Shown here: positions 30,181 through 39,308 of the stretch, in pieces
Layout of the letters: the number at the start of each line of letters is the position of its first letter
Numbering within the stretch: the first letter of the stretch is position 1
Assembly: GCF_009498035.1 (NCBI RefSeq)
Contig: NZ_CP034550.1
Span: 8,122,001-8,186,000 of the forward strand
Length of the DNA: 64,000 nt
Direction: 5' to 3'
DNA from: Saccharothrix syringae
Lineage (GTDB): Bacteria > Actinomycetota > Actinomycetes > Mycobacteriales > Pseudonocardiaceae
The notes under the pieces: generated by a model
Databases searched by the model: none
What the model saw: the letters and a program-made list of their open reading frames with translations, nothing else
What the model was told of the DNA's origin: nothing
Translations under genes and position numbers: made by a program

Positions 30181-31791
30181 GTGGACCAGGCCGACGACCT
30201 GCTGGCGTGGGCGCCCCAGCCCTCCGGGGACGCGCCCCCCGTGATCGCCCTGCCCGGCTACAGCGACTTCCGCCTCGTCGCGCACGGCGGCGAGGGCACG
30301 GTGTACCGGGCCCGCCAGGACGGGCTGGGGCGCGACGTCGCGGTGAAGGTGCTCGACGTGACCGACCCGGCGACGGTCAGCCGGTTCCGCCGGGAGCTGG
30401 AGATCACCGTCCGGCTGGGCCGCCAGCACCCGCACGTGGTGACCGTGCTGGACACCGGCGTGATCGCCGGGCGGCCGTGCATCGTGATGGAGTACTACGA
30501 CCTGGGTTCGCTGCACGACCGGCTCGCGCGGCACGGGCCGCTGCCGGTGCACGAGGTGGTCGCGGCCGGGGTCGCGGTGGCCGACGCGCTGGCGTTCGCG
30601 CACGGGCAGGGCATCCTGCACCGGGACGTGAAGCCGCAGAACATCCTGGTGCTGCCGACCTCGTACGTGCTGGCGGACTTCGGCATCGCGCGCGGCGCGG
30701 ACGCGGCGCACACCGGTTCGCTGCACATGGTCAGCTACCGGCACGCCGCGCCGCAGATGGTGTCCGGCCAGGCGCCCGACCCCACCGACGACCTGTGGTC
30801 GCTCGGCTCGACCCTGTTCACCCTGCTCGACGGCCGGCCGCCGTTCGCGTCGGACTCGCCGGGCGACGACACGATGATCGGCTACCTCGGGCGGGTGCGC
30901 GAGGCCCCGCCGCGCCCGCTGCTGCGGCGGGACGTGCCGGTCGAGCTGATCTCGATCATCCTGCGGTGCCTGCGCAAGTCGCGCGGGGAGCGGTTCCCCG
31001 ACGCGGCGGCGCTGCGCGCGGCGCTGGCGGCGGTGCCGGTCCGGAGTCCGCAGTCCGAAGTGGACCCGGACCACACCGCGGCCGTGCGGCGGGAGGTGCG
31101 GGAGCGGTACCCGGAGGGGCCGACGGCGTTGCCGGACTTCGGGCCCCGGCCGGTGGCCGAGCCCAAGGACGTCGCGGTGGAGGAACCCCCCGAGCCCGCG
31201 CGGACGTGGACCGGGGACCTGGCCGACCTGACCGTCCGCCACCACGACCGGGGACGCCCGGTCGTGCCCCCGCCGCCGCGACCGGTGGTGGAACTGCCCG
31301 AACCGCCGCCGGCCGTCCGGCGGTCGCGCACACCGTGGGTGCTGGCGGGGGTCGGTGCGCTCGTGGTGGGCGCGGCGGTCGGCGTGGCGCTGAGCCTGCC
31401 CGACCGGACCGGCGGTGAGGCGCTGACCACCACCACCGCGCCGAGCACCACGTCCTCCGCCGCGCCGACCACTACCACCACCGCCGGTGTGCCGGCGGGC
31501 GGTGACCCGAGGTTCACGCCGGTGCTCAAGCGCCTGGAGGACCGAGGGGACCGCATCGAGCTGTTCTGGACCGACCCGAGCGGGGGCACCGCGCAGTTCG
31601 TCGTGGTCGACGTGACGGGCACCGAGCCCAAGGCGTTGGTGACGGTGGTCGCCGGTGAGACGTCGCACCTGGTGGAGGACCTGGACCCGGACGCCCGCGA
31701 GTACTGCTTCCAGGTGCTCGCGTTCGGCTTGGAGGACCCCACCGCGCAACGCGGCGCCTCGGCCAGGACCTGCGCCGTCCGCAACGGCTGA
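30181..31791 (+). CDS. Receptor-type Ser/Thr protein kinase with extracellular FN3-like domain
   Basis: This 536-residue PknB-type kinase has a cytoplasmic catalytic domain (about 28-285) with GGEGTVYRA, VAVK (Lys56), HRDVKPQN (His147, Asp149) and DFG (Asp166). The activation-segment end is AAPQMV instead of APE. A Pro-rich juxtamembrane linker follows, then one membrane helix (about 386-406) and a Thr/Ser-rich stalk leading to an extracellular about 95-residue fibronectin III-like domain (RIELFWTDPSGGTAQFVVVD...). It probably senses an external ligand or wall state. GTG at 30181 follows a TACCAT -10-like hexamer by only a few bases, so the mRNA may be leaderless. Confidence 0.9.
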   Translation: MDQADDLLAWAPQPSGDAPPVIALPGYSDFRLVAHGGEGTVYRARQDGLGRDVAVKVLDVTDPATVSRFRRELEITVRLGRQHPHVVTVLDTGVIAGRPCIVMEYYDLGSLHDRLARHGPLPVHEVVAAGVAVADALAFAHGQGILHRDVKPQNILVLPTSYVLADFGIARGADAAHTGSLHMVSYRHAAPQMVSGQAPDPTDDLWSLGSTLFTLLDGRPPFASDSPGDDTMIGYLGRVREAPPRPLLRRDVPVELISIILRCLRKSRGERFPDAAALRAALAAVPVRSPQSEVDPDHTAAVRREVRERYPEGPTALPDFGPRPVAEPKDVAVEEPPEPARTWTGDLADLTVRHHDRGRPVVPPPPRPVVELPEPPPAVRRSRTPWVLAGVGALVVGAAVGVALSLPDRTGGEALTTTTAPSTTSSAAPTTTTTAGVPAGGDPRFTPVLKRLEDRGDRIELFWTDPSGGTAQFVVVDVTGTEPKALVTVVAGETSHLVEDLDPDAREYCFQVLAFGLEDPTAQRGASARTCAVRNG

Positions 31792-31842
31792 ACGGCCGCG
31801 GTCGGAGCCGGTCGCCGGGAACCGGTCACGTCCGCCGCGCGG

Positions 31843-32097
31843 TCACGCCCCTTCGAGCGGGCGGCGCTCGTCCTTGGCGACGAGTCGCCCCGTCCGGTCG
31901 TCGAACCGCAGTTCCTGTTGGATCCGCCTGAGGTCCTGCGGCTCCGCCCGGTCGATCTCGACCTGCACGACACGCGCACCCCGTGCCCGCTCGCACTCGC
32001 CCTCGACGACTTCGACCTCGCCTTCGACGAAATTCTCCGCAGGCACCGCTATAGACGAGATACGGCCAAGCTCGTCACACACGACAAATGCCCGCAT
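31843..32097 (-). CDS. Hypothetical protein, acidic, 84 aa
   Basis: MRAFVVCDELGRISSIAVPAENFVEGEVEVVEGE... is a small charged protein with a short beta-rich first half and an EIDRAEPQDLRRIQQELRFDD helix. ATG at 32097 is preferred to GTG at 32112 since GAGGGG lies between them at usable spacing. It starts 18 bp after the stop of the next hypothetical gene, so both may be co-transcribed. No known family. Codon third positions are less G/C-rich than in neighbouring genes. Confidence 0.6.
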   Translation of the reverse strand: MRAFVVCDELGRISSIAVPAENFVEGEVEVVEGECERARGARVVQVEIDRAEPQDLRRIQQELRFDDRTGRLVAKDERRPLEGA

Positions 32098-32115
32098 GTG
32101 CGCACCCCTCACTTC

Positions 32116-32433
32116 CTATGGATCCACCCAGGACATGATGACGCTGTAGTTCAAGGTCTGACCTGATTCGTTCTTCACCCACGCCCGCACCTTCCGCGCG
32201 AAGACGGGCGTCTTGGTCTGACCGGTACCCTCGAACCCTATCCGCTCCTCCTCCAGTCGCCACCTGACGGTCGCCCACGCCAGCGCGGTGCTGCCGTACG
32301 CGTCCACCAGGCAGGAAGGCACAACCGTGAGGTTGCGCACCCGACCGGTATGGGTGAAATTCCAGGTGAAATAAATTTCCGCACCACCCGACAGCTGCCC
32401 GCTCAGAACTGGGCCATGTCCGACCGAAGTCAT
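32116..32433 (-). CDS. Hypothetical beta-rich protein, 105 aa
   Basis: From ATG 32433 the protein reads MTSVGHGPVLSGQLSGGAEIYFTWNFTHTGRV..., with alternating strands (AWATVRWRLEEERIGFEG, VRAWVKNESGQTLNYSVIMSW) that suggest a small beta sandwich. The frame stays open to an ATG at 32532, but that part has no good ribosome binding site and poor composition. Codons ending in A or T (ATT, TAT, AAT, CAT, GTT, ATA) are frequent, unlike the rest of the window, suggesting recent acquisition. Function unknown. Confidence 0.5.
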   Translation of the reverse strand: MTSVGHGPVLSGQLSGGAEIYFTWNFTHTGRVRNLTVVPSCLVDAYGSTALAWATVRWRLEEERIGFEGTGQTKTPVFARKVRAWVKNESGQTLNYSVIMSWVDP

Positions 32434-32764
32434 CTTTCGCCCCGTATTCCAATTGACAGAGCCTGAATTCCCGAAAAGTGGAGCGCACGCCAGCGTAGCA
32501 GGACGGAAAAATAGCGCAACGGGCCTGGGCAATGATCTGCCCGGCAGCAGGCCGCCACTCGCTCACCAATTCGGCGGAATGAGTGGCACTCACATTTCAC
32601 CCGAGGTGCGTGCATCGACGTCGGCTTACTCCGGGAACGTCCTAAAAATGCGCCTCCGCCGGAGAGGGGGCGCACGTGGTCCTCGCTCACCGTGACGGCG
32701 AGGACCACCGACACCGCACGGTGCCGGTCCGCGGCTCGCGGGGGGACCCCGCCGCCCGCAACGG
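32434..32764. other. Gene-poor, lower-GC gap
   Basis: These 331 bases contain A/T-rich patches (around 32490-32520 and 32635-32650), stops in all frames and no ORF with actinobacterial codon bias. It probably holds the promoter of the two minus-strand orphan genes; nothing else is recognised. Confidence 0.5.
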
Positions 32765-34879
32765 CTAGCGACGCCAGAGGGCGCGCGGGTCGACCGCCCA
32801 GAACACCTTGCGGTGCCAATGAACCCGGCCGCGCACGGTGCGGCGGACTTCACGCGCCAACCGCCACGCCCGCGCCGCCGGAGCAGCCTCACCGGCGCCC
32901 GAACCGACCGAACCGACCGAACCGGCGGCCCGCACAGGCCCATCCGCCCCGGCCCCCACCAACTCCCGGTCCCCCCGAGGCGCGAAAGCCGCCCGCTCGG
33001 CCAACTCCGCCAACTCCACCGCCGCCGCACCCAACCCCGCGGCGACGTCCGGCGCGGTCCGGTGCGGCGGCGGCGTCAGCCCGGCCAGCAGCAACCCGTC
33101 CAGCACGTACCCCCAGGCACCGACCACCCCGGCCCGCCGCAACCGCCGCCGCCGCACGAGCCGCGCCAGCCCCAGCACCAGCAGCACCACCAGCGGCACC
33201 GCCGCGAGCACCGCGTACCCGACCCAGCGCCGCGACCCGACGACCGCGTCACCGGCCACCACCGGGCTCGACGGGACCACCAGCGGCGGCGGGGCGGACA
33301 GCGGCGTGCTGCTCGGGCTCGCCGTGATGGACGCCAGGCGGTCCAGCACCTCGCGCTTCTGCGCCGCGCTCGACCCGCCCGACGACACGCCGGCCACCGG
33401 GTCGAACGGCACCCAGCCCCACCCCTCGAAGTACACCTCGGGCCACGCCGTGGCGTCGCCGCCGCGCACCACCCCGGCCACGGGCTGGAAGCCGACCACC
33501 ACCCGGGTCGGCAGCCCGACCGCCCGCCCCAGCACCGCGAACGCCGACGCGAACTGCTCGGCCGTCCCCGCGTTCGCCCCCGGCTCACCGGGCGCGCCGA
33601 ACAGGAACCGCTCCAGCCGCGCGTACGAGGACCCGACCGGCGCCTGCGCGTCGGGCGTGCGCCCCTGCTTGACCACCTGCTCGATCGCCACGGCCTGCTC
33701 GTAGGGCGTGCGCGCGTGCCGCACCACCTGCCGCGCGTACTCGGCCAGCGAGTACGGCAGGCCGGGCAGCTCCAGGTAGCGCCGCGCCCGCCCGTCGGTC
33801 GGCACGCGGGCGTCGAGCAGGTCGTCGTCGTCCGGCACGTCCAGCACGCCGCGCACCCGGTACCGCAGCCCCGGACGCAGCTCGCCGGGCAGCACCAGCG
33901 ACCCCGAGTCCGGGTCGACCACCGCGCCGTCCAGGGTGACCGCCGTCGGCCGGCCCACCGCGGGCAGCCAGTTGCCGCGCAGCTCGCCGATGGTGACCTC
34001 GAACTCCTCCTCGACCACGCGCGAGCCCGGCGGCAGGTCGGGTGCCGCGACCGCGCCGATCGGCCCGTACAGCGACGCCGCCCGCCACGCCGCGCCGGAG
34101 TAGTCGGCCAGCGCCACCAGCCGCACCGCGCGTTCCGGCCCGCTCACCCGGAACAGCTCGGTGTCGCCGAGCCCGGCCCACGACGCGAGCTGCGGCAGCG
34201 GGCTGGTCACCCCGAGGACGCCCACGGGCGGCTCCACCAGCTCGCGCGGCTCGAACGCCTGCCCCGACGGCAGCGCGAGGGCCACCGCCGCCACCACGGC
34301 CACCGGCACGGCGGGCAGCCCGAGCAGCGCCCGGCCGCCGACCTCCAGGCGGTCGACCACCAGCCAGCCGGCCGCGACCAGCGCCACCAGCGCGACCGCG
34401 ACCAGCCCGGTGCGGTCCGCGCGCCCGGCGGTCAGCAGCGCCGTGCACGTGTAGAGCACGGCCGCGCCGGCGACCGGCGCGAGCAGCGACCGGCCGCCGC
34501 GCAGCAGGGACAGCACCACCGCCAGGGACACCCCGAACACCAGCAGCGCGCCGGGCGCCAGCAGCTCCGGCGTGGCGGGCGCGGGCCGGGCGGCGGTGAG
34601 CAGGCGCGGCACCAGGTCCAGCAGCACCGGCAGCGGGTCGGTCGAGTCGATCGCCGAGCCGCGCGCCACCAGGTACGCGGCCACCGCCGCCAGCACCAGC
34701 AGCGAGAACACCACCAGCCCGGTCGGCACCCGCCGCCACCGCAGCAGCGGCAGGGACGCGAACGCCGCCAGCGCCGCACCCGCGAACACCAGCGGCGGCA
34801 GCGGGCCCTGCCACCCGGCGCCCAGGTGCAGCGCCGCCACCACGAGCAGCAGCGCCGACCAGCCCAGCCGCGCGATCAC
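32765..34879 (-). CDS. TgpA-like transglutaminase-fold membrane protein, catalytic residues lost
   Basis: This 704-residue protein has six or more N-terminal membrane helices (about 5-210), a large extracytoplasmic part with a transglutaminase-like core, a helix near 570-590 and a cytoplasmic tail, the plan of TgpA/DUF3488 proteins. In active relatives the core reads G-x-C-E-Q-F and D-A-H-A-W-P-E; here it reads GTAEQF (Ala440) and DATAWPEV (Thr477), so both catalytic Cys and His are absent while the later FDP Asp remains. It is therefore predicted to be a pseudoenzyme. It ends the FN3-MoxR-DUF58 operon. GTG 34879 is chosen because it lies at the duplicated junction; an in-frame GTG at 34960 is possible. 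Confidence 0.82.
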   Translation of the reverse strand: MIARLGWSALLLVVAALHLGAGWQGPLPPLVFAGAALAAFASLPLLRWRRVPTGLVVFSLLVLAAVAAYLVARGSAIDSTDPLPVLLDLVPRLLTAARPAPATPELLAPGALLVFGVSLAVVLSLLRGGRSLLAPVAGAAVLYTCTALLTAGRADRTGLVAVALVALVAAGWLVVDRLEVGGRALLGLPAVPVAVVAAVALALPSGQAFEPRELVEPPVGVLGVTSPLPQLASWAGLGDTELFRVSGPERAVRLVALADYSGAAWRAASLYGPIGAVAAPDLPPGSRVVEEEFEVTIGELRGNWLPAVGRPTAVTLDGAVVDPDSGSLVLPGELRPGLRYRVRGVLDVPDDDDLLDARVPTDGRARRYLELPGLPYSLAEYARQVVRHARTPYEQAVAIEQVVKQGRTPDAQAPVGSSYARLERFLFGAPGEPGANAGTAEQFASAFAVLGRAVGLPTRVVVGFQPVAGVVRGGDATAWPEVYFEGWGWVPFDPVAGVSSGGSSAAQKREVLDRLASITASPSSTPLSAPPPLVVPSSPVVAGDAVVGSRRWVGYAVLAAVPLVVLLVLGLARLVRRRRLRRAGVVGAWGYVLDGLLLAGLTPPPHRTAPDVAAGLGAAAVELAELAERAAFAPRGDRELVGAGADGPVRAAGSVGSVGSGAGEAAPAARAWRLAREVRRTVRGRVHWHRKVFWAVDPRALWRR

Positions 34880-34992
34880 CGCGACACCACCGCGCCGCAC
34901 GCCACCCCAGCGGGCGCCGGCCCGACACGCGCCCCGCGAACGCGCACCACCCCGGCACACCCCGCCCGGCCCGTCACCGCGACACCACCGCG
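34876..34992. repeat. 98-bp duplication with 19-bp direct repeats at a gene junction
   Basis: TCACCGCGACACCACCGCG occurs exactly at 34876-34894 and 34974-34992. The right copy encodes the end of DUF58 including its stop; the left copy contains the GTG start of the transglutaminase-like gene in the same relative position. The pair looks like a former GTGA overlap split by a short insertion or tandem duplication. Confidence 0.75.
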
Positions 34993-36119
34993 TTCCACGC
35001 GTCCAACAGCCCCTCGGCCGTCGCCGCGCGCAGCACCAGCACCGAGCCGACCGCGGCGACCGGGTGGTCCGGCGCGGGGTCGACCACCAGCACCACCCCC
35101 ACCGACGCCCGCCCCGCCTCCAGCGCGAGCACCGACAGGTCCGCCGCGGCCCCGCACACCACGGCCACCACGTCCAGGTCGCGCACGGGCACCGAGCGCA
35201 CCCCGCCCACCGCCGCGACCCCCAGGTCCGCCAGGGCCGCCAGCACCACCGACGCGTCCGCCTCCACCGCCCCCGCCGGCAGCTCCACGTCCACCGCCCC
35301 GGAGGACGTCAGCAGCCGCACCGGGTGCCCCTCCGCGATCGCCGCGGTCACCAGCGACGCGGCCACCTCGACGGCGTCCTCGAAGCGCGCGGCGTCCGGG
35401 TACCCCTCGGCGTGGTCGTCGAGCACCACCGCCAGGTGCGGCCGCGCCGGGTCGGCGTCCTCCCGCACCATCAGCGTGCCGGTGCGCGCGGACGTCGCCC
35501 AGTGCAGCCGGCGCAGGTCGTCGCCCGGCACGTACTCGCGCAGCCCGACCAGGTCGGTGCCGCCGCGCTCCACCCGCTCGTCCGCGCCGACGTGCCCGCG
35601 CCGCACCCCGCCGGGCAGGCCGCGCACGGGCAGCACGCGCGGCACCACGCGCACCTCGACCACGTCGCCGACGACCGCGCGGGCGCGGGCCAGCCCGGCC
35701 AGGCCGCGGCGGCCGAGCAGCAGCGGGCCGACGCGCAGCAGGCCGCGCGCGTGCGTGGGGATCGGGTACTCGACCTCGACCCGCCGCCCCGGCGGCAGCA
35801 GCGGCACGTCGACGGCGACGGGCTCGCCCGCCACCTGCTCGGTGGCGTCGAGCACCACCGGGAACCGCCTGCTGGTGCCGGTCAGCTCCAGCACGCCGCG
35901 GCAGGAACCCAGGCGCTGCACGGTGCGCGGGCGCACGGTCCGCTCGGGCGCGACCCGCGACCGGGGCAGCACCGACACCAGCCCCGCGACGACGAGCAGC
36001 ACGAGCGCGACGCCCATGCCCGTCACGCCCGGGTAGCGCCACCACAGCCCGACGACCACCAGCAGCACGCCCAGCAGCGCCGCGCCGACCCCGCGTGCGG
36101 TCGGCCGCACGCGGGTCAT
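34974..36119 (-). CDS. DUF58 domain protein
   Basis: This 381-residue protein has two N-terminal membrane helices (about 10-50) and a DUF58/vWA-like C-terminal half with the signature GGTDLVGLREYVPGDDLRRLHWATSARTG (DUF58 core, about 190-215) followed by LMVREDADPARPHLAVVLDD. DUF58 proteins partner MoxR ATPases and probably act in assembly or remodelling of envelope complexes. Its ATG overlaps the MoxR stop (ATGA). The last codons are duplicated at the start of the downstream gene. Confidence 0.86.
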   Translation of the reverse strand: MTRVRPTARGVGAALLGVLLVVVGLWWRYPGVTGMGVALVLLVVAGLVSVLPRSRVAPERTVRPRTVQRLGSCRGVLELTGTSRRFPVVLDATEQVAGEPVAVDVPLLPPGRRVEVEYPIPTHARGLLRVGPLLLGRRGLAGLARARAVVGDVVEVRVVPRVLPVRGLPGGVRRGHVGADERVERGGTDLVGLREYVPGDDLRRLHWATSARTGTLMVREDADPARPHLAVVLDDHAEGYPDAARFEDAVEVAASLVTAAIAEGHPVRLLTSSGAVDVELPAGAVEADASVVLAALADLGVAAVGGVRSVPVRDLDVVAVVCGAAADLSVLALEAGRASVGVVLVVDPAPDHPVAAVGSVLVLRAATAEGLLDAWNAVVSR

Positions 36120-37102
36120 CGCGCGTCCGGTCTCGGCACCGCCACGCCCGCCAGGACGTCGGCCAGGACCTCCTCGGTGGTGGTGCCCGCCAACCGCGCC
36201 TCGCGGGTGAGCACCAGCCGGTGCGCGAGGACGGGCACGGCCAGCGCCTGCACGTCGCCCGGCACCGCGAAGTGCCTGCCCCGCGACGCGGCGTACACCT
36301 GCACGCACCGCACCAGCGCCCGCAGGCCGCGCGTGCTGGCGCCCAGGCGCAGCCGGTCGTCCGCGCGGGAGGCCGTGCCGATGTCGCCGATGTAGCGCAG
36401 CAGCGGGTCGGCGACGTGCAGCGCGCCCAGCCGGCGGCCGTACTCGGCGACCACGTGCGGGTTGCTCACCGTCGGCACCGCGCCGACCTGGCCCGCGCCG
36501 CTGCCGGGCCGCAGCACGTCCACCTCGTGCTCCGGTGCCGGGTAGCCGATGGAGGTGCGCAGCATGAACCGGTCGAGCTGCGCCTCGGGCAGCCGGTAGG
36601 TGCCGTCGAGGTCGATCGGGTTCTGCGTGGCGACCACGAGGAACGGCGCGGGCACCGCGTGCGCCACGCCGTCGACGGTGACGGTCCGCTCCTCCATGAC
36701 CTCCAGCAGCGCCGACTGGGTCTTGGCCGCGGCGCGGTTGATCTCGTCGGCGAGCACGACGTTGGCGAACACCGGGCCCGGCCGGAACCGCACCTCGCCG
36801 GTCTGCGGGTCGTACACCGAGGTGCCGGTGACGTCGGAGGGCAGCAGGTCGGGGGTGAACTGCACGCGCCGCGACAGCCCGCCCAGCGCACTGGCCACCG
36901 CCCGGGCCAGGGTCGTCTTGCCCGTGCCCGGCACGTCCTCCAGCAGCACGTGGCCGCCCGCGAACAGCGAGACCAGCACGAGGTCGACCACCTCGCGCTT
37001 GCCGCGCACCGCCGTCTCGACCGCGTCGCCCAGGCGCCCGTGCAGGGCGCGGAAGGCCGCGATCTCGTCCTCGCCGATCGCCGGCACCGCTGTGGTGGTC
37101 AC
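36116..37102 (-). CDS. MoxR-family AAA+ ATPase
   Basis: This 328-residue protein is a MoxR-type ATPase: Walker A DVPGTGKTTLA (about 56-66), Walker B NVVLADEINRA, sensor-1 VVATQNPIDLDG and the LPEAQLDRFMLR arginine-finger region. MoxR proteins act as chaperones that mature complexes or assemble metal cofactors together with vWA/DUF58 proteins. It starts at GTG 37102, 13 bp after the FN3 protein stop, and overlaps the DUF58 start by 4 bp, so the complex components are co-expressed. Confidence 0.92.
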   Translation of the reverse strand: MTTTAVPAIGEDEIAAFRALHGRLGDAVETAVRGKREVVDLVLVSLFAGGHVLLEDVPGTGKTTLARAVASALGGLSRRVQFTPDLLPSDVTGTSVYDPQTGEVRFRPGPVFANVVLADEINRAAAKTQSALLEVMEERTVTVDGVAHAVPAPFLVVATQNPIDLDGTYRLPEAQLDRFMLRTSIGYPAPEHEVDVLRPGSGAGQVGAVPTVSNPHVVAEYGRRLGALHVADPLLRYIGDIGTASRADDRLRLGASTRGLRALVRCVQVYAASRGRHFAVPGDVQALAVPVLAHRLVLTREARLAGTTTEEVLADVLAGVAVPRPDAR

Positions 37103-37115
37103 CCCTGGTCCTCGC

Positions 37116-39308
37116 TCACTCGTCCTCGGTGCGCCCGCGGCGGTTGCGCAGGCGCAGCAGCCACGCGGTCGCCAGCAGGCCGATGCCGCCGCCGATCATC
37201 CGGTTGCCCTCCGGCGCGCTCTGGATGTTGCAGATCCGACCGCCGCAGCCCGGGTCCCGCTCGATCATGGTCACGCGCCTCACGGCCGACTCGACCGCCC
37301 CCGAGCCGCCGTTGGCCGCGTACGCGCGCACCACGATTTCATTGACGTCGAGGTCGACCGCGATCGTGGCCGAGCCGCCGGAGCACGGGATCGAGGCGGT
37401 GTAGCCGTAGGTGAGGTTCACGACCTCGCACCGGCCGGTGTGGCTCGCCCAGTCCGCGGGCGGCGCGGTGGTCACGGTCCGCCGGTTGCTGGCCATGTTG
37501 CCGGTGACCTGGGTGATCACGGTGGCACCCGCCGACGGCAGCGGGGGCGGTGGCGGTGTGGTCGTGGTGGTCGTCGGCGGCGGCTGGGTCGTCGTGGTCG
37601 TGGTGGTGGTGACCACCGGCGGCTGGGTCGTCGTGGTGACGGGCGGCTGCGTCGTCCTGGGCGGCTGGGTGGTGGTCGGCTGCGTCGTGGTCGACCGGAC
37701 CGTCCAGGAGGCGGTGCCCGCCTCGCCCGCGCCGAACTTGTTGTAGGCGGCCACGGCGATGTCGACTTTGCCGGTGGTGCAAAAAGCGGTGCCCGCGCAC
37801 GACAGGGTCAGCTCGGTCGACGTGCCGGAGACCTGGGTGGTACTGGTGCCGCCGGCGAACCCGCCGGTCGCGGTCACCGAGTAGCCGGACAGCGGCTCGG
37901 CGCCGCCGGTCACCGCGCTCCAGCTCACCGCGAGCACGACGGACGTGCCGTTGTTGGCGCGCTGCGCCACGGTCACCCCGGCGGGCCGGCCGGGCGCCAC
38001 GTCCCGCGGTGCGGCGCTCGGCGTCGTCACGGGCGCGGTGGTCGTCGTCTCGGTGCCGCCCTGCTGCCGCGGGCCGCCGCGCGGGTCCTGGTCGCGCCCC
38101 GGCGGGTCCGGGCGCGGCGGCGGCGGGCTGGGCACGCTGGGCATCGGCGAGCGGTCCGGGTCGGTCACCGGCAGGTCCGGGCTGCGCACCACCACGCTGC
38201 GGGTGCGCCCGTCGGCGTCGACGATGACGCCCGAGTCCGAACCGGGCGCGTTGATGAACAGCCGGCCGTCGTCGAAGACCAGGGCCGGGTCGCCGGAACC
38301 GCCGGTGCGCACGTCGTCCGCGCCGCGCCGCCCGTCCCGGTCGAGCACGACGACCTTGCCCGAACCCCGGCACGGCACGTACACGCGCTCGCGGAACACG
38401 GCGGGCCGGCCGGGCTTGGCGCAGGTGAACTGCCCCATGTCGACCCGGACCACGCGGTCGCCGCTGAGCAGCACCACCGCACCCGCGTCCGGCACCGACG
38501 CGGGCACCAGGCCGGGCGGGCTCGTCTGCGCGGCCAGCACCTCGCCGGTCAGCGAGGCGGTGCCGGCGGTCAGGTCGCGGCCGGTGCCGTCGCGCACCAC
38601 CACGCCGCCCTCCAGCCCGAGCAGCGTCACGCCCCGCGCGTGCGGGACCAGGGCGGTGCGCGGCCCGGCACCGGGCACCGCGCGGTTGGACCGCTCCACG
38701 AACCGCCGGTCCTCGTCGGACCAGAGCAGGGCCCGCAGGTTGCCGCCGTGGTCGACGGCCCAGATCACGCCCTGGTCGTCCGCCACCACGTCGGCCAGCG
38801 GCTGCCCGGCCAGCCAGGGCGGACCCGCGTCGGCGAGCGTCACCGGGTCGGCGCGGTGGATCGACCCGGCGGCCCGGTCGACCACGACCACGGCGTCCCC
38901 GACGATCAGCACCTTGGCCGACGGCCCGGGCGGCGCCTGGCGGCGGCCGGACGCGAGGAGCGTGGCCAGGTCGACCACGGTGATCTGCCCGGTGCGGCGG
39001 TCCAGGACGATGAGCTTGTCGTCGGACTGGGCGATCTCCAGCTGGGCGTCCGCGCCGCTGACCTGGAGCCGCGTCTGCGGCTTCCCGGAGCTGGGGTTGA
39101 CCTGGACGACCTCGCCGCGCTCGTCGTCACCGAGCCAGGTCAGACCGTCGGACACCTCGACGGCGGTGCGGGAGATGCCGTCGCCGAGGGCGGCGCCGAC
39201 CAGGAGCAGCAGACCCAAGGCCGCCGCGCCGGCACTGGCCGACTCACGTCGGCCGGCGGCCAGCAGGCGGCGGGCGATCGTCCCGGGAGTGGGCAGCACC
39301 CGGCGCAT
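37116..39308 (-). CDS. Large secreted/membrane-anchored FN3-domain protein
   Basis: This 730-residue protein starts with an N-terminal membrane anchor or signal (ASAGAAALGLLLLVGAALG, about 24-42), then an about 350-residue region of repeated VVDRAAGSIHRADPVT-like blocks that looks like a beta propeller. A Pro-rich linker, one fibronectin III domain (about 455-545: GYSVTATGGFAGGTSTTQVSG), a TTTQPP-type Thr/Pro stalk and a second FN3-like domain follow, ending in a C-terminal helix (IGGGIGLLATAWLLRL) and a basic tail. As the first gene of the MoxR-DUF58-transglutaminase operon it is probably the extracellular component. Its ligand is unknown. Confidence 0.8.
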   Translation of the reverse strand: MRRVLPTPGTIARRLLAAGRRESASAGAAALGLLLLVGAALGDGISRTAVEVSDGLTWLGDDERGEVVQVNPSSGKPQTRLQVSGADAQLEIAQSDDKLIVLDRRTGQITVVDLATLLASGRRQAPPGPSAKVLIVGDAVVVVDRAAGSIHRADPVTLADAGPPWLAGQPLADVVADDQGVIWAVDHGGNLRALLWSDEDRRFVERSNRAVPGAGPRTALVPHARGVTLLGLEGGVVVRDGTGRDLTAGTASLTGEVLAAQTSPPGLVPASVPDAGAVVLLSGDRVVRVDMGQFTCAKPGRPAVFRERVYVPCRGSGKVVVLDRDGRRGADDVRTGGSGDPALVFDDGRLFINAPGSDSGVIVDADGRTRSVVVRSPDLPVTDPDRSPMPSVPSPPPPRPDPPGRDQDPRGGPRQQGGTETTTTAPVTTPSAAPRDVAPGRPAGVTVAQRANNGTSVVLAVSWSAVTGGAEPLSGYSVTATGGFAGGTSTTQVSGTSTELTLSCAGTAFCTTGKVDIAVAAYNKFGAGEAGTASWTVRSTTTQPTTTQPPRTTQPPVTTTTQPPVVTTTTTTTTQPPPTTTTTTPPPPPLPSAGATVITQVTGNMASNRRTVTTAPPADWASHTGRCEVVNLTYGYTASIPCSGGSATIAVDLDVNEIVVRAYAANGGSGAVESAVRRVTMIERDPGCGGRICNIQSAPEGNRMIGGGIGLLATAWLLRLRNRRGRTEDE

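Noticed and set aside
32434..32532. Upstream start (ATG 32532) for the 105-aa hypothetical gene
   Set aside because: No ribosome binding site, poor composition and a Phe/Pro-rich start; ATG 32433 is more plausible although not certain.
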